Assembly (NCBI RefSeq): GCF_037975245.1
Contig: NC_092581.1
Location: forward strand, 16,929,303-16,993,302
Source: Apostichopus japonicus
Lineage: Eukaryota > Echinodermata > Holothuroidea > Aspidochirotida > Stichopodidae
Direction: 5' to 3'
Length of the DNA: 64,000 bases
A program made the position numbers and the translations under genes. Under the pieces are notes generated by a model. That model was not told the DNA's origin and made no database searches. It saw only the letters and a list, made by a program, of their open reading frames with translations. Positions 12,914 through 24,847 of this stretch are shown here, piece by piece. Every line of letters begins with the position of its first letter. Within the stretch, counting starts at the first letter, position 1.

Positions 12914-13879
12914 GTCAAAATGGATTAGGTCCAGGCGGTGATACTTCAAGTGAAGAACCCGGTAGGTGCAAGATATGTGCTAATGTATACTGTAAATGTT
13001 ATCATTGTTATGTCGGGTTTGTTGACATCTGAATTGATTTATTGAGAGTCAAATATATCTCATTTTCATTTCCTTCTGTTTGATGTACTTTATGATCAAG
13101 TAAAAAAGTTTCATGAGATGGTTTTCGTGGTCTGCTGTTCTTCTTCTTCGTTAGGAACAGTTAACTTTATTTTCTTGTGAAAAATCTGACTTTACCAACA
13201 ATGTGATCATCTGTCAGATATGATCAATGGTCTGCTCTTTTTTTGTAGTTAATACACTTCTTTGTAGTTATTGAAGCGGATATCAAGTTTAATTTTCATA
13301 TATAGTTATTGCTTGTTCTTCGTTAAGATGTTGTTCCACGATGCATATAATGTAATCTATGTTTGGTTTCAGAATCTGAGGAAGAGACTACTGATGAAGA
13401 GGAAGCTGAAGAAGAAGAAGATGAAGAAGAGGAAGCTGGAGAAGATACTGTTAATGTTGGAGGTAGACAGCTGTTTTGTTTTTAAGTTAAAATGACCTCA
13501 TTAAACGAGAACGCTCTCGATTAATTTTGAATAATTTTGTATCACATTGTCTTAAAAACGGGTGTGTAAAATTAGAATGAATACTTTTTAAAGTAGAGGC
13601 CAGCGCATAATAAAATTCATCCAGTTCGGCAAATGCATAGATCTTATTCTTTGTATTTATAAGTGATTATCATAGGTAACATAAGTATTAGCATTAAATT
13701 TGTTTGTTCAGTGAACATGTTTTTAATTACAAAAATGATGATTTATGACATTAACTATCGTTTCGCCATATTCACTTTTGGGTAACTCTATTACTTAACC
13801 TTGAATTCGGAAAAACAGAAGATATATTATTACAATTCTATTTCACCTTCATTCTCTACAGCTGCTCCTCCCTCCGGCG
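12914..13879 (+). CDS. Array 1 unit 11: exons A, B (30 codons), C
   Basis: Exons are A 12914-12961, B 13373-13462 (90 nt, shortest intact B) and C 13862-13879. Exon B is the short form minus one GAA. A short-form unit among long-form ones points to exchange between distant units rather than only neighbour duplication. Confidence 0.74.
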
Positions 13880-14146
13880 GTAAGTAGTCAATGTTAAGCC
13901 AAAAGTCCGTATGATTAATGTTCATCGCATGCCAGTTCACCAAACATTTTATCATTTTAAAGCTTATAAAGCAAATACAAACCGGTTTTCGGTATACACT
14001 TTAGAGACTATATCAATATCGTCATTCAATCAAGACAAGTGATGCCACTCTTGCTTATTTAGTTGCTATGAATTACCAAAAGCATATATTCATCTGAACT
14101 AGTTTGCTGTTTAAAGTGACCTTCTTTACATTTTCTTTTCATTTAG

Positions 14147-14628
14147 GTCAAAATGGATTAGGTCCAGGCGGTGATACTTCAAGTGAAGAACCCGGTAGGT
14201 GCAAGATATGTGCTAATGTATACTGTAAATGTTATCATTGTTGTGTCGGGTTTGTTGACATCTGAATTGATTTATTGAGAGTCAAATATATCTCATTTTC
14301 ATTTCCTTCTGTTTGATGTACTTTATGATCAAGTAAAAAAGTTTCATGAGATGGTTTTCGTGGTCTGCTGTTCTTCTTCTTCGTTAGGAACAGTTAACTT
14401 TATTTTCTTGTGAAAAATCTGCCTTTACCAACAATGTGATCATCTGTCAGATATGATCAATGGTCTGCTCTTTTTTTTGTAGTTAATAAACTTCTTTGTA
14501 GTTATTGAAGCGGATATCAATTTTAATTTTTATATATAGTTATTGCTTGTTCTTCGTTAAGATGTTGTTCCACGATGCATATAATGTAATCTATGTTTGG
14601 TTTCAGAATCTGAGGAAGAGACTACTGA

Positions 14629-14678
<50 letters not shown>

Positions 14679-17600
14679 CTGAAGAAGAGGAAGCTGAAGA
14701 AGAGGAAGCTGAAGAAGAGGAAGCTGAAGAACCGGAAGTTGAAGAAGAGGAATCTGAGGAACAGGAAGAAGAAGAAGAGGAAGCTGGAGAAGATACTGTT
14801 AATGTTGGAGGTAGACAGCTGTTTTGTTTTTAAGTTAAAATAACCTCATTAAACGAGAACGCTCTCGATTAATTTTGAATAATTTTGTATCACATTGTCT
14901 TAAAAACGGGTGTGTAAAATTAGAATGAATACTTTTTAAAGACCAAATATGGAGGCAATTTTTTTTGTTGAGATTTTCCATTAATTTAGGAGTTTACATA
15001 CCCATAATCAACATGTGTAAAAAATAATCTTCGAAAACCTACTATAACCCATCAAAAACGACCACGAAAATGGACATTTTGCGTAGTCACGTGACATGAA
15101 CCTCTTCAATGTCTGAAAACAGAGATTGACCCAAAGGAGCCTCTGGTCACCGTGTGACGTCAAAGTTTGTATACCGCGAAAATCAAACGCTGATATAGGC
15201 ACTGTTTGTACACAGATAGCGAACAATTGTACTGTTTTTGACTTCCAATTTCGAGCGTTTGAAAAGCTGTTAGCTTAAAACAAGAACACATGAAGGTTAA
15301 CAACAAGTTTTAAGACAATTATAAGCAGAAATTTTAGTTAAATTGCTTATTTTATTAGCAAAATTTCCACTCAAATGGAGGCATCTTTTATATAGCGTAG
15401 CGTCAATAGGTCCGTACGGTACAATATACTTACATAGTACTTACTCGTTTTAATATCCAAAAGTATACAAACACAGAAAAAGTATCCTGTCAATAAACAA
15501 ATTTAGCAGTGAATATCCTAATCCACGTTTCTTGTTCAATACTGGGCGAAAAACTACCGTGAGTCTGTGTAATTCCATAGAGTTAGGTCTAGTTGAAACA
15601 GGCCTTGACCAGTACTAACATCACACAATCACAAGACAGTCACTAACGAAATAAAACGTCCGATCGCTACATACTACCGTTTTTATTCAACTCCTTGGAC
15701 CATGCAGATGTCGGAATAAACAGAACGGACAATATTACACATGTATCACGAACTCACGATACTGGAATACAACAAATGAAATAGATAAATCCTAACATGG
15801 CTATTTACACATGCTGTGAGCCAACGCCGGCGAGAGTTGTAACTAACTACCGTACATGTACTAACAATGCTATACCCTTGGCACGGTATATATATACGGT
15901 CATCTCTTACAGTAAATATATTACTGTCAATTGCGTGATATAATGTTACATGTAAGGACGTCCAGGGCGTGTTTACGGTCAATTTCACATTAGCTATGTC
16001 CGACCATGGTCCGACACAGCTATCGACAGTATATAACAGGGACGAGATTGCGACAACAAGCTGCCCCTCGTTGTTACTTTCCACCCAAATCTTCCTCCCC
16101 TTCAGAAAATCACCTCTAACAACCACAACATTCTCCTCACTTCAGATAGACTCCAACGAGCCGTCCCTGAAAAACCCATCATCGCCTACAGACGACCACG
16201 CAACCTACGAGACCTTCTTGTACGTGCTGCTGTTCCACCTCTAACTTCTAACCCCACACCCATTCAGCATGGTACCTTCAAATGTGATCGTACTTCGAGA
16301 TGCATCGTCTGCAGCCACCACATTGTTGAATCCAATTCCATCACCAGCCACAGCATGCAACTCACACACAAGACTAAGGGTCACATCACTTGCACTACCA
16401 CCAATGTCATCTATCTGATCTCTTGTAGAGTTTGCGGCATCCAGTATGTTGGCGAAACCAAAACCACCCTCAAGAAGCGATTCTATGGTCACAGATCCAC
16501 AGTCAACACCATGAAGACTGAGACCCCAGTTGGAGAACATTTTAACCTTCCCAACCATACCATTAACGACATGTCCCTACAGGGGATTGAATCCTTAGGT
16601 AGCCGTCCTGACCTAGTACGTATCAGCAGAGAGAGGCTCTGGATGCAACGCCTTCGTACCGTTCAACCTCATGGGCTGAACATTCAGGAAGGACATGACT
16701 AACTTTCCTCTGTTCCCTACTCCTTCTCCCCTTTCTCCCTTCCCCCCCCCCCCTTTCACTCTTCCTCTCACAGCTCTCTTCCCCTCCAATTTTCTTCACA
16801 CCTTTCTGTCTTTGTCCCTCTCCAGTTTATTCCTTACCCTGTGCCTTTAATCCTCTCTTTGTCCCTCCACAGTTTATCTCCTTCCTCTCCTCTTCTCCTG
16901 TTGCTTTCTACTTATAATCCCCTTTCATCCATCTCATTGTGTTCACCGTGCTCATTAACCTGTCTGTCTTCTGTGCGTGTTTTTGTCCCCTCTGTTACTG
17001 TAACTTGTCATTTAGCCTCTGAAGAAGATCCTGCTAGGATCGAAACGTCAGGCCAACTTACTTTTACACAGTATATAATTTTCACAGAATGAGACATTTG
17101 CAGCATACACAGAAGCAGGGTCATGCATGTGGACTCATGGGCATGAGATACTCCGGGTGCTGAAAAATCTTTCCGCGTGGATCTCAAAAAATTGATCCAA
17201 AGTCTGCGGCGTTTTACGTCGGTTCTTTTACTCGGAAATCTAAAAAAGCTGATGCTTTTGTTGGATGAGGTATAACTGCAACCTCCAACAACACAGAATT
17301 GTGACATTTTGAGGAAAAAGGAGTAATATCGTTGATGTTTTTGGCAGCTCAAGTATACGACTTTACACACTAAAAGTATAGTTGTGAGTGAGGTATACAA
17401 ACGTTGACGTCACATGGTCACCTGATGTCTTAGGAATGTTTCTGGAATGTCTGAAATAGAAGCTGACTTTTCGTCCCATTTTTCACTTATTTAACGTCCG
17501 AAATTGGTAAAGTTAATTACAGCAATGTAATTGGAGTCAGTTAAGGATTACATACATGAAAAATGGTGGGATTTTATGTTCATCGAAAAGTCTCCATAGT

Positions 17601-17898
17601 TGGTCTTTAAAGTAGAGGCCAGCGCATAATAAAATTCAACCAGTTCGGCAAATGCATAGATCTTATTCTTCGTATTTATAAGTGATTATCATAGGTAACA
17701 TAAGTATTAGCATTAAATTTGTTTGTTCAGTGAACATGTTTTTAATTACAAAAATGATGATTTATGACATTAACTATCGTTTCGCCATATCCACTTTGGG
17801 GTAACTCTATTACTTAACCTTGAATTCGGAAAAACAGAAGATATATTATTACAATTCTATTTCACCTTCATTCTCTACAGCTGCTCCTCCCTCCGGCG
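14147..17898 (+). CDS. Array 1 unit 12: exons A, B (68 codons), C, with transposon in the B-C intron
   Basis: Exons are A 14147-14194, B 14607-14810 (204 nt) and C 17881-17898. Exon B has four AEEEE blocks and EEQEEEEEEAG near its end. The B-C intron is enlarged to about 3.07 kb by the element at 14940-17606; exons and splice sites are untouched. Confidence 0.72.
14940..14954 (+). repeat. Left terminal inverted repeat of transposon copy 1
   Basis: AGACCAAATATGGAG matches the reverse complement of 17592-17606 at 14 of 15 positions and abuts the TTAA target site. Confidence 0.8.
15145..15175 (+). repeat. Subterminal inverted repeat arm, left (copy 1)
   Basis: 31 bp containing GTGTGACGTCAAAGTTTG; pairs with 17392-17422 on the opposite strand with three mismatches. 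The equivalent pair in copy 2 is 19164-19194 and 21409-21439. Confidence 0.75.
16037..16702 (+). pseudogene. Penelope-like polyprotein C-terminus, GIY-YIG endonuclease
   Basis: One open frame of 221 codons up to the stop at 16700-16702. Seen in order: LPPLQKITSNN-like segment; KPIIAYRRPRNLRDLLVRA; a Cys/His linker (FKCDRTSRCIVCSHH) typical of Penelope-like elements; then the GIY-YIG domain, with IYLISC-VCGIQYVGET giving the YLI and YVG parts, a CxxC inside it, the conserved Arg in KKRFYGHR, and the later PVGEHFNLPNH motif. The first ATG (16355) lies inside the domain, so this is a fragment of a longer protein. The protein normally nicks target DNA for reverse transcription. It has no upstream transcriptase here and is presumed dead. 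Confidence 0.82.
17015..17053 (+). ncRNA. Hammerhead ribozyme motif of the Penelope-like element, copy 1
   Basis: Stem I is GCCT (17015-17018) pairing with AGGC (17050-17053). Core box CTGAAGA is 17019-17025. Stem II is GATCC (17027-17031) with GGATC (17037-17041) and loop TGCTA. Core GAAA is 17042-17045. The cleavage triplet GTC is 17047-17049. The order matches a type I hammerhead. Stem III is only the self-complementary ACGT, too short to close on itself, so activity would need a dimer, as proposed for such minimal retroelement hammerheads. Confidence 0.72.
17140..17307 (-). pseudogene. THAP domain fragment of transposase, copy 1
   Basis: Starting at ATG 17307 on the minus strand the frame gives MSQFCVVGGCSY, then SISFFRFPSKR, then RRRLWINFLRSTRKDF. 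The Cys-x4-Cys pair, the F-x-F-P motif and the invariant Trp are hallmarks of the THAP zinc-coordinating DNA-binding module. The second Cys-x2-His pair is not recognisable; the frame reads GVSHAH there, and the nested retroelement begins soon after. The catalytic part of the transposase is not found. Confidence 0.65.
17592..17606 (-). repeat. Right terminal inverted repeat of transposon copy 1
   Basis: Reads AGACCAACTATGGAG on the minus strand and is followed by TTAA at 17607-17610, the second target-site copy. Confidence 0.8.
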
Positions 17899-18165
17899 GT
17901 AAGTAGTCAATGTTAAGCCAAAAGTCCGTATGATTAATGTTCATCGCATGCCAGTTCAACAAACATTTTATCATTTTAAAGCTTATAAAGCAAATACAAA
18001 CCGGTTTTCGGTATACACTTTAGAGACTATATCAATATCGTCATTCAATCAAGACAAGTGATGCCACTCTTGCTTATTTAGTTGCTATGAATTACCAAAA
18101 GCATATATTCATCTGAACTAGTTTGCTGTTTAAAGTGACCTTCTTTACATTTTCTTTTCATTTAG

Positions 18166-18647
18166 GTCAAAATGGATTAGGTCCAGGCGGTGATACTTCA
18201 AGTGAAGAACCCGGTAGGTGCAAGATATGTGCTAATGTATACTGTAAATGTTATCATTGTTGTGTCGGGTTTGTTGACATCTGAATTGATTTATTGAGAG
18301 TCAAATATATCTCATTTTCATTTCCTTCTGTTTGATGTACTTTATGATCAAGTAAAAAAGTTTCATGAGATGGTTTTCGTGGTCTGCTGTTCTTCTTCTT
18401 CGTTAGGAACAGTTAACTTTATTTTCTTGTGAAAAATCTGCCTTTACCAACAATGTGATCATCTGTCAGATATGATCAATGGTCTGCTCTTTTTTTTGTA
18501 GTTAATAAACTTCTTTGTAGTTATTGAAGCGGATATCAATTTTAATTTTTATATATAGTTATTGCTTGTTCTTCGTTAAGATGTTGTTCCACGATGCATA
18601 TAATGTAATCTATGTTTGGTTTCAGAATCTGAGGAAGAGACTACTGA

Positions 18648-18697
<50 letters not shown>

Positions 18698-21600
18698 CTG
18701 AAGAAGAGGAAGCTGAAGAAGAGGAAGCTGAAGAAGAGGAAGCTGAAGAACCGGAAGTTGAAGAAGAGGAATCTGAGGAACAGGAAGAAGAAGAAGAGGA
18801 AGCTGGAGAAGATACTGTTAATGTTGGAGGTAGACAGCTGTTTTGTTTTTAAGTTAAAATAACCTCATTAAACGAGAACGCTCTCGATTAATTTTGAATA
18901 ATTTTGTATCACATTGTCTTAAAAACGGGTGTGTAAAATTAGAATGAATACTTTTTAAAGACCAAATATGGAGGCAATTTTTTTTGTTGAGATTTTCCAT
19001 TAATTTAGGAGTTTACATACCCATAATCAACATGTGTAAAAAATAATCTTCGAAAACCTACTATAACCCATCAAAAACGACCACGAAAATGGACATTTTG
19101 CGTAGTCACGTGACATGAACCTCTTCAATGTCTGAAAACAGAGATTGACCCAAAGGAGCCTCTGGTCACCGTGTGACGTCAAAGTTTGTATACCGCGAAA
19201 ATCAAACGCTGATATAGGCACTGTTTGTACACAGATAGCGAACAATTGTACTGTTTTTGACTTCCAATTTCGAGCGTTTGAAAAGCTGTTAGCTTAAAAC
19301 AAGAACACATGAAGGTTAACAACAAGTTTTAAGACAATTATAAGCAGAAATTTTAGTTAAATTGCTTATTTTATTAGCAAAATTTCCACTCAAATGGAGG
19401 CATCTTTTATATAGCGTAGCGTCAATAGGTCCGTACGGTACAATATACTTACATAGTACTTACTCGTTTTAATATCCAAAAGTATACAAACACAGAAAAA
19501 GTATCCTGTCAATAAACAAATTTAGCAGTGAATATCCTAATCCACGTTTCTTGTTCAATACTGGGCGAAAAACTACCGTGAGTCTGTGTAATTCCATAGA
19601 GTTAGGTCTAGTTGAAACAGGCCTTGACCAGTACTAACATCACACAATCACAAGACAGTCACTAACGAAATAAAACGTCCGATCGCTACATACTACCGTT
19701 TTTATTCAACTCCTTGGACCATGCAGATGTCGGAATAAACAGAACGGACAATATTACACATGTATCACGAACTCACGATACTGGAATACAACAAATGAAA
19801 TAGATAAATCCTAACATGGCTATTTACACATGCTGTGAGCCAACGCCGGCGAGAGTTGTAACTAACTACCGTACATGTACTAACAATGCTATACCCTTGG
19901 CACGGTATATATATACGGTCATCTCTTACAGTAAATATATTACTGTCAATTGCGTGATATAATGTTACATGTAAGGACGTCCAGGGCGTGTTTACGGTCA
20001 ATTTCACATTAGCTATGTCCGACCATGGTCCGACACAGCTATCGACAGTATATAACAGGGACGAGATTGCGACAACAAGCTGCCCCTCGTTGTTACTTTC
20101 CACCCAAATCTTCCTCCCCTTCAGAAAATCACCTCTAACAACCACAACATTCTCCTCACTTCAGATAGACTCCAACGAGCCGTCCCTGAAAAACCCATCA
20201 TCGCCTACAGACGACCACGCAACCTACGAGACCTTCTTGTACGTGCTGCTGTTCCACCTCTAACTTCTAACCCCACACCCATTCAGCATGGTACCTTCAA
20301 ATGTGATCGTACTTCGAGATGCATCGTCTGCAGCCACCACATTGTTGAATCCAATTCCATCACCAGCCACAGCATGCAACTCACACACAAGACTAAGGGT
20401 CACATCACTTGCACTACCACCAATGTCATCTATCTGATCTCTTGTAGAGTTTGCGGCATCCAGTATGTTGGCGAAACCAAAACCACCCTCAAGAAGCGAT
20501 TCTATGGTCACAGATCCACAGTCAACACCATGAAGACTGAGACCCCAGTTGGAGAACATTTTAACCTTCCCAACCATACCATTAACGACATGTCCCTACA
20601 GGGGATTGAATCCTTAGGTAGCCGTCCTGACCTAGTACGTATCAGCAGAGAGAGGCTCTGGATGCAACGCCTTCGTACCGTTCAACCTCATGGGCTGAAC
20701 ATTCAGGAAGGACATGACTAACTTTCCTCTGTTCCCTACTCCTTCTCCCCTTTCTCCCTTCCCCCCCCCCCTTTCACTCTTCCTCTCACAGCTCTCTTCC
20801 CCTCCAATTTTCTTCACACCTTTCTGTCTTTGTCCCTCTCCAGTTTATTCCTTACCCTGTGCCTTTAATCCTCTCTTTGTCCCTCCACAGTTTATCTCCT
20901 TCCTCTCCTCTTCTCCTGTTGCTTTCTACTTATAATCCCCTTTCATCCATCTCATTGTGTTCACCGTGCTCATTAACCTGTCTGTCTTCTGTGCGTGTTT
21001 TTGTCCCCTCTGTTACTGTAACTTGTCATTTAGCCTCTGAAGAAGATCCTGCTAGGATCGAAACGTCAGGCCAACTTACTTTTACACAGTATATAATTTT
21101 CACAGAATGAGACATTTGCAGCATACACAGAAGCAGGGTCATGCATGTGGACTCATGGGCATGAGATACTCCGGGTGCTGAAAAATCTTTCCGCGTGGAT
21201 CTCAAAAAATTGATCCAAAGTCTGCGGCGTTTTACGTCGGTTCTTTTACTCGGAAATCTAAAAAAGCTGATGCTTTTGTTGGATGAGGTATAACTGCAAC
21301 CTCCAACAACACAGAATTGTGACATTTTGAGGAAAAGGAGTAATATCGTTGATGTTTTTGGCAGCTCAAGTATACGACTTTACACACTAAAAGTATAGTT
21401 GTGAGTGAGGTATACAAACGTTGACGTCACATGGTCACCTGATGTCTTAGGAATGTTTCTGGAATGTCTGAAATAGAAGCTGACTTTTCGTCCCATTTTT
21501 CACTTATTTAACGTCCGAAATTGGTAAAGTTAATTACAGCAATGTAATTGGAGTCAGTTAAGGATTACATACATGAAAAATGGTGGGATTTTATGTTCAT

Positions 21601-21915
21601 CGAAAAGTCTCCATAGTTGGTCTTTAAAGTAGAGGCCAGCGCATAATAAAATTCAACCAGTTCGGCAAATGCATAGATCTTATTCTTCGTATTTATAAGT
21701 GATTATCATAGGTAACATAAGTATTAGCATTAAATTTGTTTGTTCAGTGAACATGTTTTTAATTACAAAAATGATGATTTATGACATTAACTATCGTTTC
21801 GCCATATCCACTTTGGGGTAACTCTATTACTTAACCTTGAATTCGGAAAAACAGAAGATATATTATTACAATTCTATTTCACCTTCATTCTCTACAGCTG
21901 CTCCTCCCTCCGGCG
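18166..21915 (+). CDS. Array 1 unit 13: exons A, B (68 codons), C, with second transposon copy
   Basis: Exons are A 18166-18213, B 18626-18829 (204 nt) and C 21898-21915. All exons match unit 12. The B-C intron holds the second copy of the same insertion at the same site, so unit 12 or 13 arose by duplication of the transposon-bearing unit. Confidence 0.72.
20056..20721 (+). pseudogene. Penelope-like GIY-YIG endonuclease fragment, copy 2
   Basis: Protein is identical to that of copy 1 over the endonuclease part checked (ATG 20374 onwards), with the same stop. Confidence 0.82.
21033..21071 (+). ncRNA. Hammerhead ribozyme motif, copy 2
   Basis: Identical in sequence to copy 1; CTGAAGA at 21037-21043, GAAA at 21060-21063, GTC at 21065-21067. 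Confidence 0.72.
21158..21325 (-). pseudogene. THAP domain fragment of transposase, copy 2
   Basis: Same protein from ATG 21325 as in copy 1. A one-base A-run difference lies upstream of this ATG and shifts the frame before it, which leaves the domain unaffected. Confidence 0.65.
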
Positions 21916-22182
21916 GTAAGTAGTCAATGTTAAGCCAAAAGTCCGTATGATTAATGTTCATCGCATGCCAGTTCAACAAACATTTTATCATTTTAAAGCT
22001 TATAAAGCAAATACAAACCGGTTTTCGGTATACACTTTAGAGACTATATCAATATCGTCATTCAATCAAGACAAGTGATGCCACTCTTGCTTATTTAGTT
22101 GCTATGAATTACCAAAAGCATATATTCATCTGAACTAGTTTGCTGTTTAAAGTGACCTTCTTTACATTTTCTTTTCATTTAG

Positions 22183-23231
22183 GTCAAAATGGATTAGGTC
22201 CAGGCGGTGATACTTCAAGTGAAGAACCCGGTAGGTGCAAGATATGTGCTAATGTATACTGTAAATGTTATCATTGTTGTGTCGGGTTTGTTGACATCTG
22301 AATTGATTTATTGAGAGTCAAATATATCTCATTTTCATTTCCTTCTGTTTGATGTACTTTATGATCAAGTAAAAAAGTTTCATGTGATGGTTTTCTTGGT
22401 CTGCTGTTCTTCTTCTTCGTTAGGAACAGTTAACTTTATTTTCTTGTGAAAAATCTGCCTTTACCAACAATGTGATCATCTGTCAGATATGATCAATGGT
22501 CTGCTCTTTTTTGTAGTTAATACACTTCTTTGTAGTTATTGAAGCGGATATCAATTTTAATTTTCATATATAGTTATTGCTTGTTCTTCGTTAAGATGTT
22601 GTTCCACGATGCATATAATGTAATCTATGTTTGGTTTCAGAATCTGAGGAAGAGACTACTGATGAAGAGGAAGATGAAGAAGAAGAAGAAGAGGAAGCTG
22701 AAGAAGAGAAAGCTGTAGAAGAGGAAGCTGAAGAACCGGAAGTTGAAGAAGAGGAATCTGAGGAACAGGCAGATGAAGAAGAGGAAGCTGGAGAAGATAC
22801 TGTTAATGTTGGAGGTAGACAGCTGTTTTGTTTTTAAGTTAAAATGACCTCATTAAACGAGAACGCTCTCGATTAATTTTGAATAATTTTGTATCACATT
22901 GTCTTAAAAACGGGTGTGTAAAATTAGAATGAATACTTTTTAAAGTAGAGGCCAGCGCATAATAAAATTCAACCAGTTCGGCAAATGCATAGATCTTATT
23001 CTTCGTATTTATAAGTGATTATCATAGGTAACATAAGTATTAGCATTAAATTTGTTTGTTCAGTGAACATGTTTTTAATTACAAAAATGATGATTTATGA
23101 CATTAACTATCGTTTCGCCATATTCACTTTGGGGTAACTCTATTACTTAACCTTGAATTCGGAAAAACAGAAGATATATTATTACAATTCTATTTCACCT
23201 TCATTCTCTACAGCTGCTCCTCCCTCCGGCG
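22183..23231 (+). CDS. Array 1 unit 14: exons A, B (58 codons), C
   Basis: Exons are A 22183-22230, B 22641-22814 (174 nt) and C 23214-23231. Exon B carries EEKAVEEEAEEPE, the only Lys inside the Glu block, and DEEEDEEE early on. The intron variant catgtgatggttttcttgg (22381-22399) is shared with units 16 and 17. Confidence 0.73.
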
Positions 23232-23498
23232 GTAAGTAGTCAATGTTAAGCCAAAAGTCCGTATGATTAATGTTCATCGCATGCCAGTTCACCAAACATT
23301 TTATCATTTTAAAGCTTATAAAGCAAATACAAACCGGTTTTCGGTATACACTTTAGAGACTATATCAATATCGTCATTCAATCAAGACAAGTGATGCCAC
23401 TCTTGCTTATTTAGTTGCTATGAATTACCAAAAGCATATATTCATCTGAACTAGTTTGCTGTTTAAAGTGACCTTCTTTACATTTTCTTTTCATTTAG

Positions 23499-24580
23499 GT
23501 CAAAATGGATTAGGTCCAGGCGGTGATACTTCAAGTGAAGAACCCGGTAGGTGCAAGATATGTGCTAATGTATACTGTAAATGTTATCATTGTTGTGTCG
23601 GGTTTGTTGACATCTGAATTGATTTATTGAGAGTCAAATATATCTCATTTTCATTTCCTTCTGTTTGATGTACTTTATGATCAAGTAAAAAAGTTTCATG
23701 AGATGGTTTTCGTGGTCTGCTGTTCTTCTTCTTCGTTAGGAACAGTTAACTTTATTTTCTTGTGAAAAATCTGCCTTTACCAACATTGTGATCATCTGTC
23801 AGATATGATCAATGGTCTGCTCTTTTTTGTAGTTAATAAACTTCTTTGTAGTTATTGAAGCGGATATCAATTTTAATTTTTATATATAGTTATTGCTTGT
23901 TCTTCGTTAAGATGTTGTTCCACGATGCATATAATGTAATCTATGTTTGGTTTCAGAATCTGAGGAAGAGACTACTGATGAAGAAGAAGCTGAAGAAGAA
24001 GAAGAAGAAGAAGAAGAAGAAGAAGAGGAAGCTGAAGAAGAGGAAGCTGAAGAAGAGGAAGCTGAAGAAGAGGAAGCTGAAGAACCGGAAGTTGAAGAAG
24101 AGGAATCTGAGGAACAGGAAGAAGAAGAAGAGGAAGCTGGAGAAGATACTGTTAATGTTGGAGGTAGACAGCTGTTTTGTTTTTAAGTTAAAATAACCTC
24201 ATTAAACGAGAACGCTCTCGATTAATTTTGAATAATTTTGTATCACATTGTCTTAAAAACGGGTGTGTAAAATTAGAATGAATACTTTTTAAAGTAGAGG
24301 CCAGCGCATAATAAAATTCAACCAGTTCGGCAAATGCATAGATCTTATTCTTCGTATTTATAAGTGATTATCATAGGTAACATAAGTATTAGCATTAAAT
24401 TTGTTTGTTCAGTGAACATGTTTTTAATTACAAAAATGATGATTTATGACATTAACTATCGTTTCGCCATATCCACTTTGGGGTAACTCTATTACTTAAC
24501 CTTGAATTCGGAAAAACAGAAGATATATTATTACAATTCTATTTCACCTTCATTCTCTACAGCTGCTCCTCCCTCCGGCG
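23499..24580 (+). CDS. Array 1 unit 15: exons A, B (69 codons), C, no transposon
   Basis: Exons are A 23499-23546, B 23957-24163 (207 nt) and C 24563-24580. Exon B has the four AEEEE blocks and EEQEEEEEEAG of units 12 and 13 but lacks their transposon, so it represents the pre-insertion version of that unit type. Confidence 0.73.
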
Positions 24581-24847
24581 GTAAGTAGTCAATGTTAAGC
24601 CAAAAGTCCGTATGATTAATGTTCATCGCATGCCAGTTCAACAAACATTTTATCATTTTAAAGCTTATAAAGCAAATACAAACCGGTTTTCGGTATACAC
24701 TTTAGAGACTATATCAATATCGTCATTCAATCAAGACAAGTGATGCCACTCTTGCTTATTTAGTTGCTATGAATTACCAAAAGCATATATTCATCTGAAC
24801 TAGTTTGCTGTTTAAAGTGACCTTCTTTACATTTTCTTTTCATTTAG

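Larger units (their letters stand above)
16030..17090 (+). mobile_element. 5'-truncated Penelope-like retroelement nested in transposon copy 1
   Basis: The coding part gives the C-terminal end of a Penelope-like polyprotein with a GIY-YIG endonuclease, followed by a pyrimidine-rich 3' region and a hammerhead-ribozyme motif, as known for Penelope-like elements. The reverse transcriptase core is absent. Ends are approximate: the reading frame opens after a stop at 16034-16036 and the 3' edge is placed just before sequence that belongs to the THAP gene. Confidence 0.75.
14940..17606. mobile_element. Kolobok-like TTAA DNA transposon, copy 1, degenerate
   Basis: The element interrupts a unit sequence otherwise known from its neighbours, so its ends are exact: TTAA at 14936-14939 and again at 17607-17610, and removing the insert with one TTAA restores the unit. 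Terminal inverted repeats start AGACCAAATATGGAG and AGACCAACTATGGAG (14 of 15). A subterminal inverted repeat of 31 bp (28 matching) lies at 15145-15175 and 17392-17422, including TGACGTCA. A minus-strand THAP domain fragment near the right end fits Kolobok, a superfamily known for TTAA duplications and THAP-bearing transposases. No intact transposase is visible. Between about 15180 and 16030 I see no coding sequence. A Penelope-like fragment is nested inside. Confidence 0.7.
20049..21108 (+). mobile_element. Nested Penelope-like fragment in transposon copy 2
   Basis: Same structure as at 16030-17090, including endonuclease frame, pyrimidine-rich tail and hammerhead motif. Confidence 0.75.
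18959..21623. mobile_element. Kolobok-like TTAA DNA transposon, copy 2
   Basis: TTAA flanks are 18955-18958 and 21624-21627. The copy follows copy 1 at an offset of about 4,019 bp and is 2,665 bp long; the differences I noticed are a C-run (11 versus 12 C after the GIY-YIG gene) and an A-run near 21333 (one A fewer). It was copied as part of the exon unit rather than by a second transposition. Confidence 0.75.

Noticed and set aside
15746-16126. 126-codon minus-strand frame inside the transposon
   Set aside because: No recognisable motif, overlaps the start of the Penelope-like fragment on the other strand, and reads through non-homologous sequence.
16241-16558. Minus-strand frame opposite the GIY-YIG gene
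   Set aside because: Antisense shadow of a recognised coding sequence.
16841-17092. Plus-strand frame of Leu/Ser/Pro after the endonuclease
   Set aside because: Low-complexity translation of a C/T-rich 3' region that overlaps the hammerhead motif.
14936-17612. P-element identity for the transposon, from its THAP domain
   Set aside because: P elements give about 8-bp duplications; here the exact empty site supports TTAA, although the palindromic CTTTAAAG leaves slight ambiguity.
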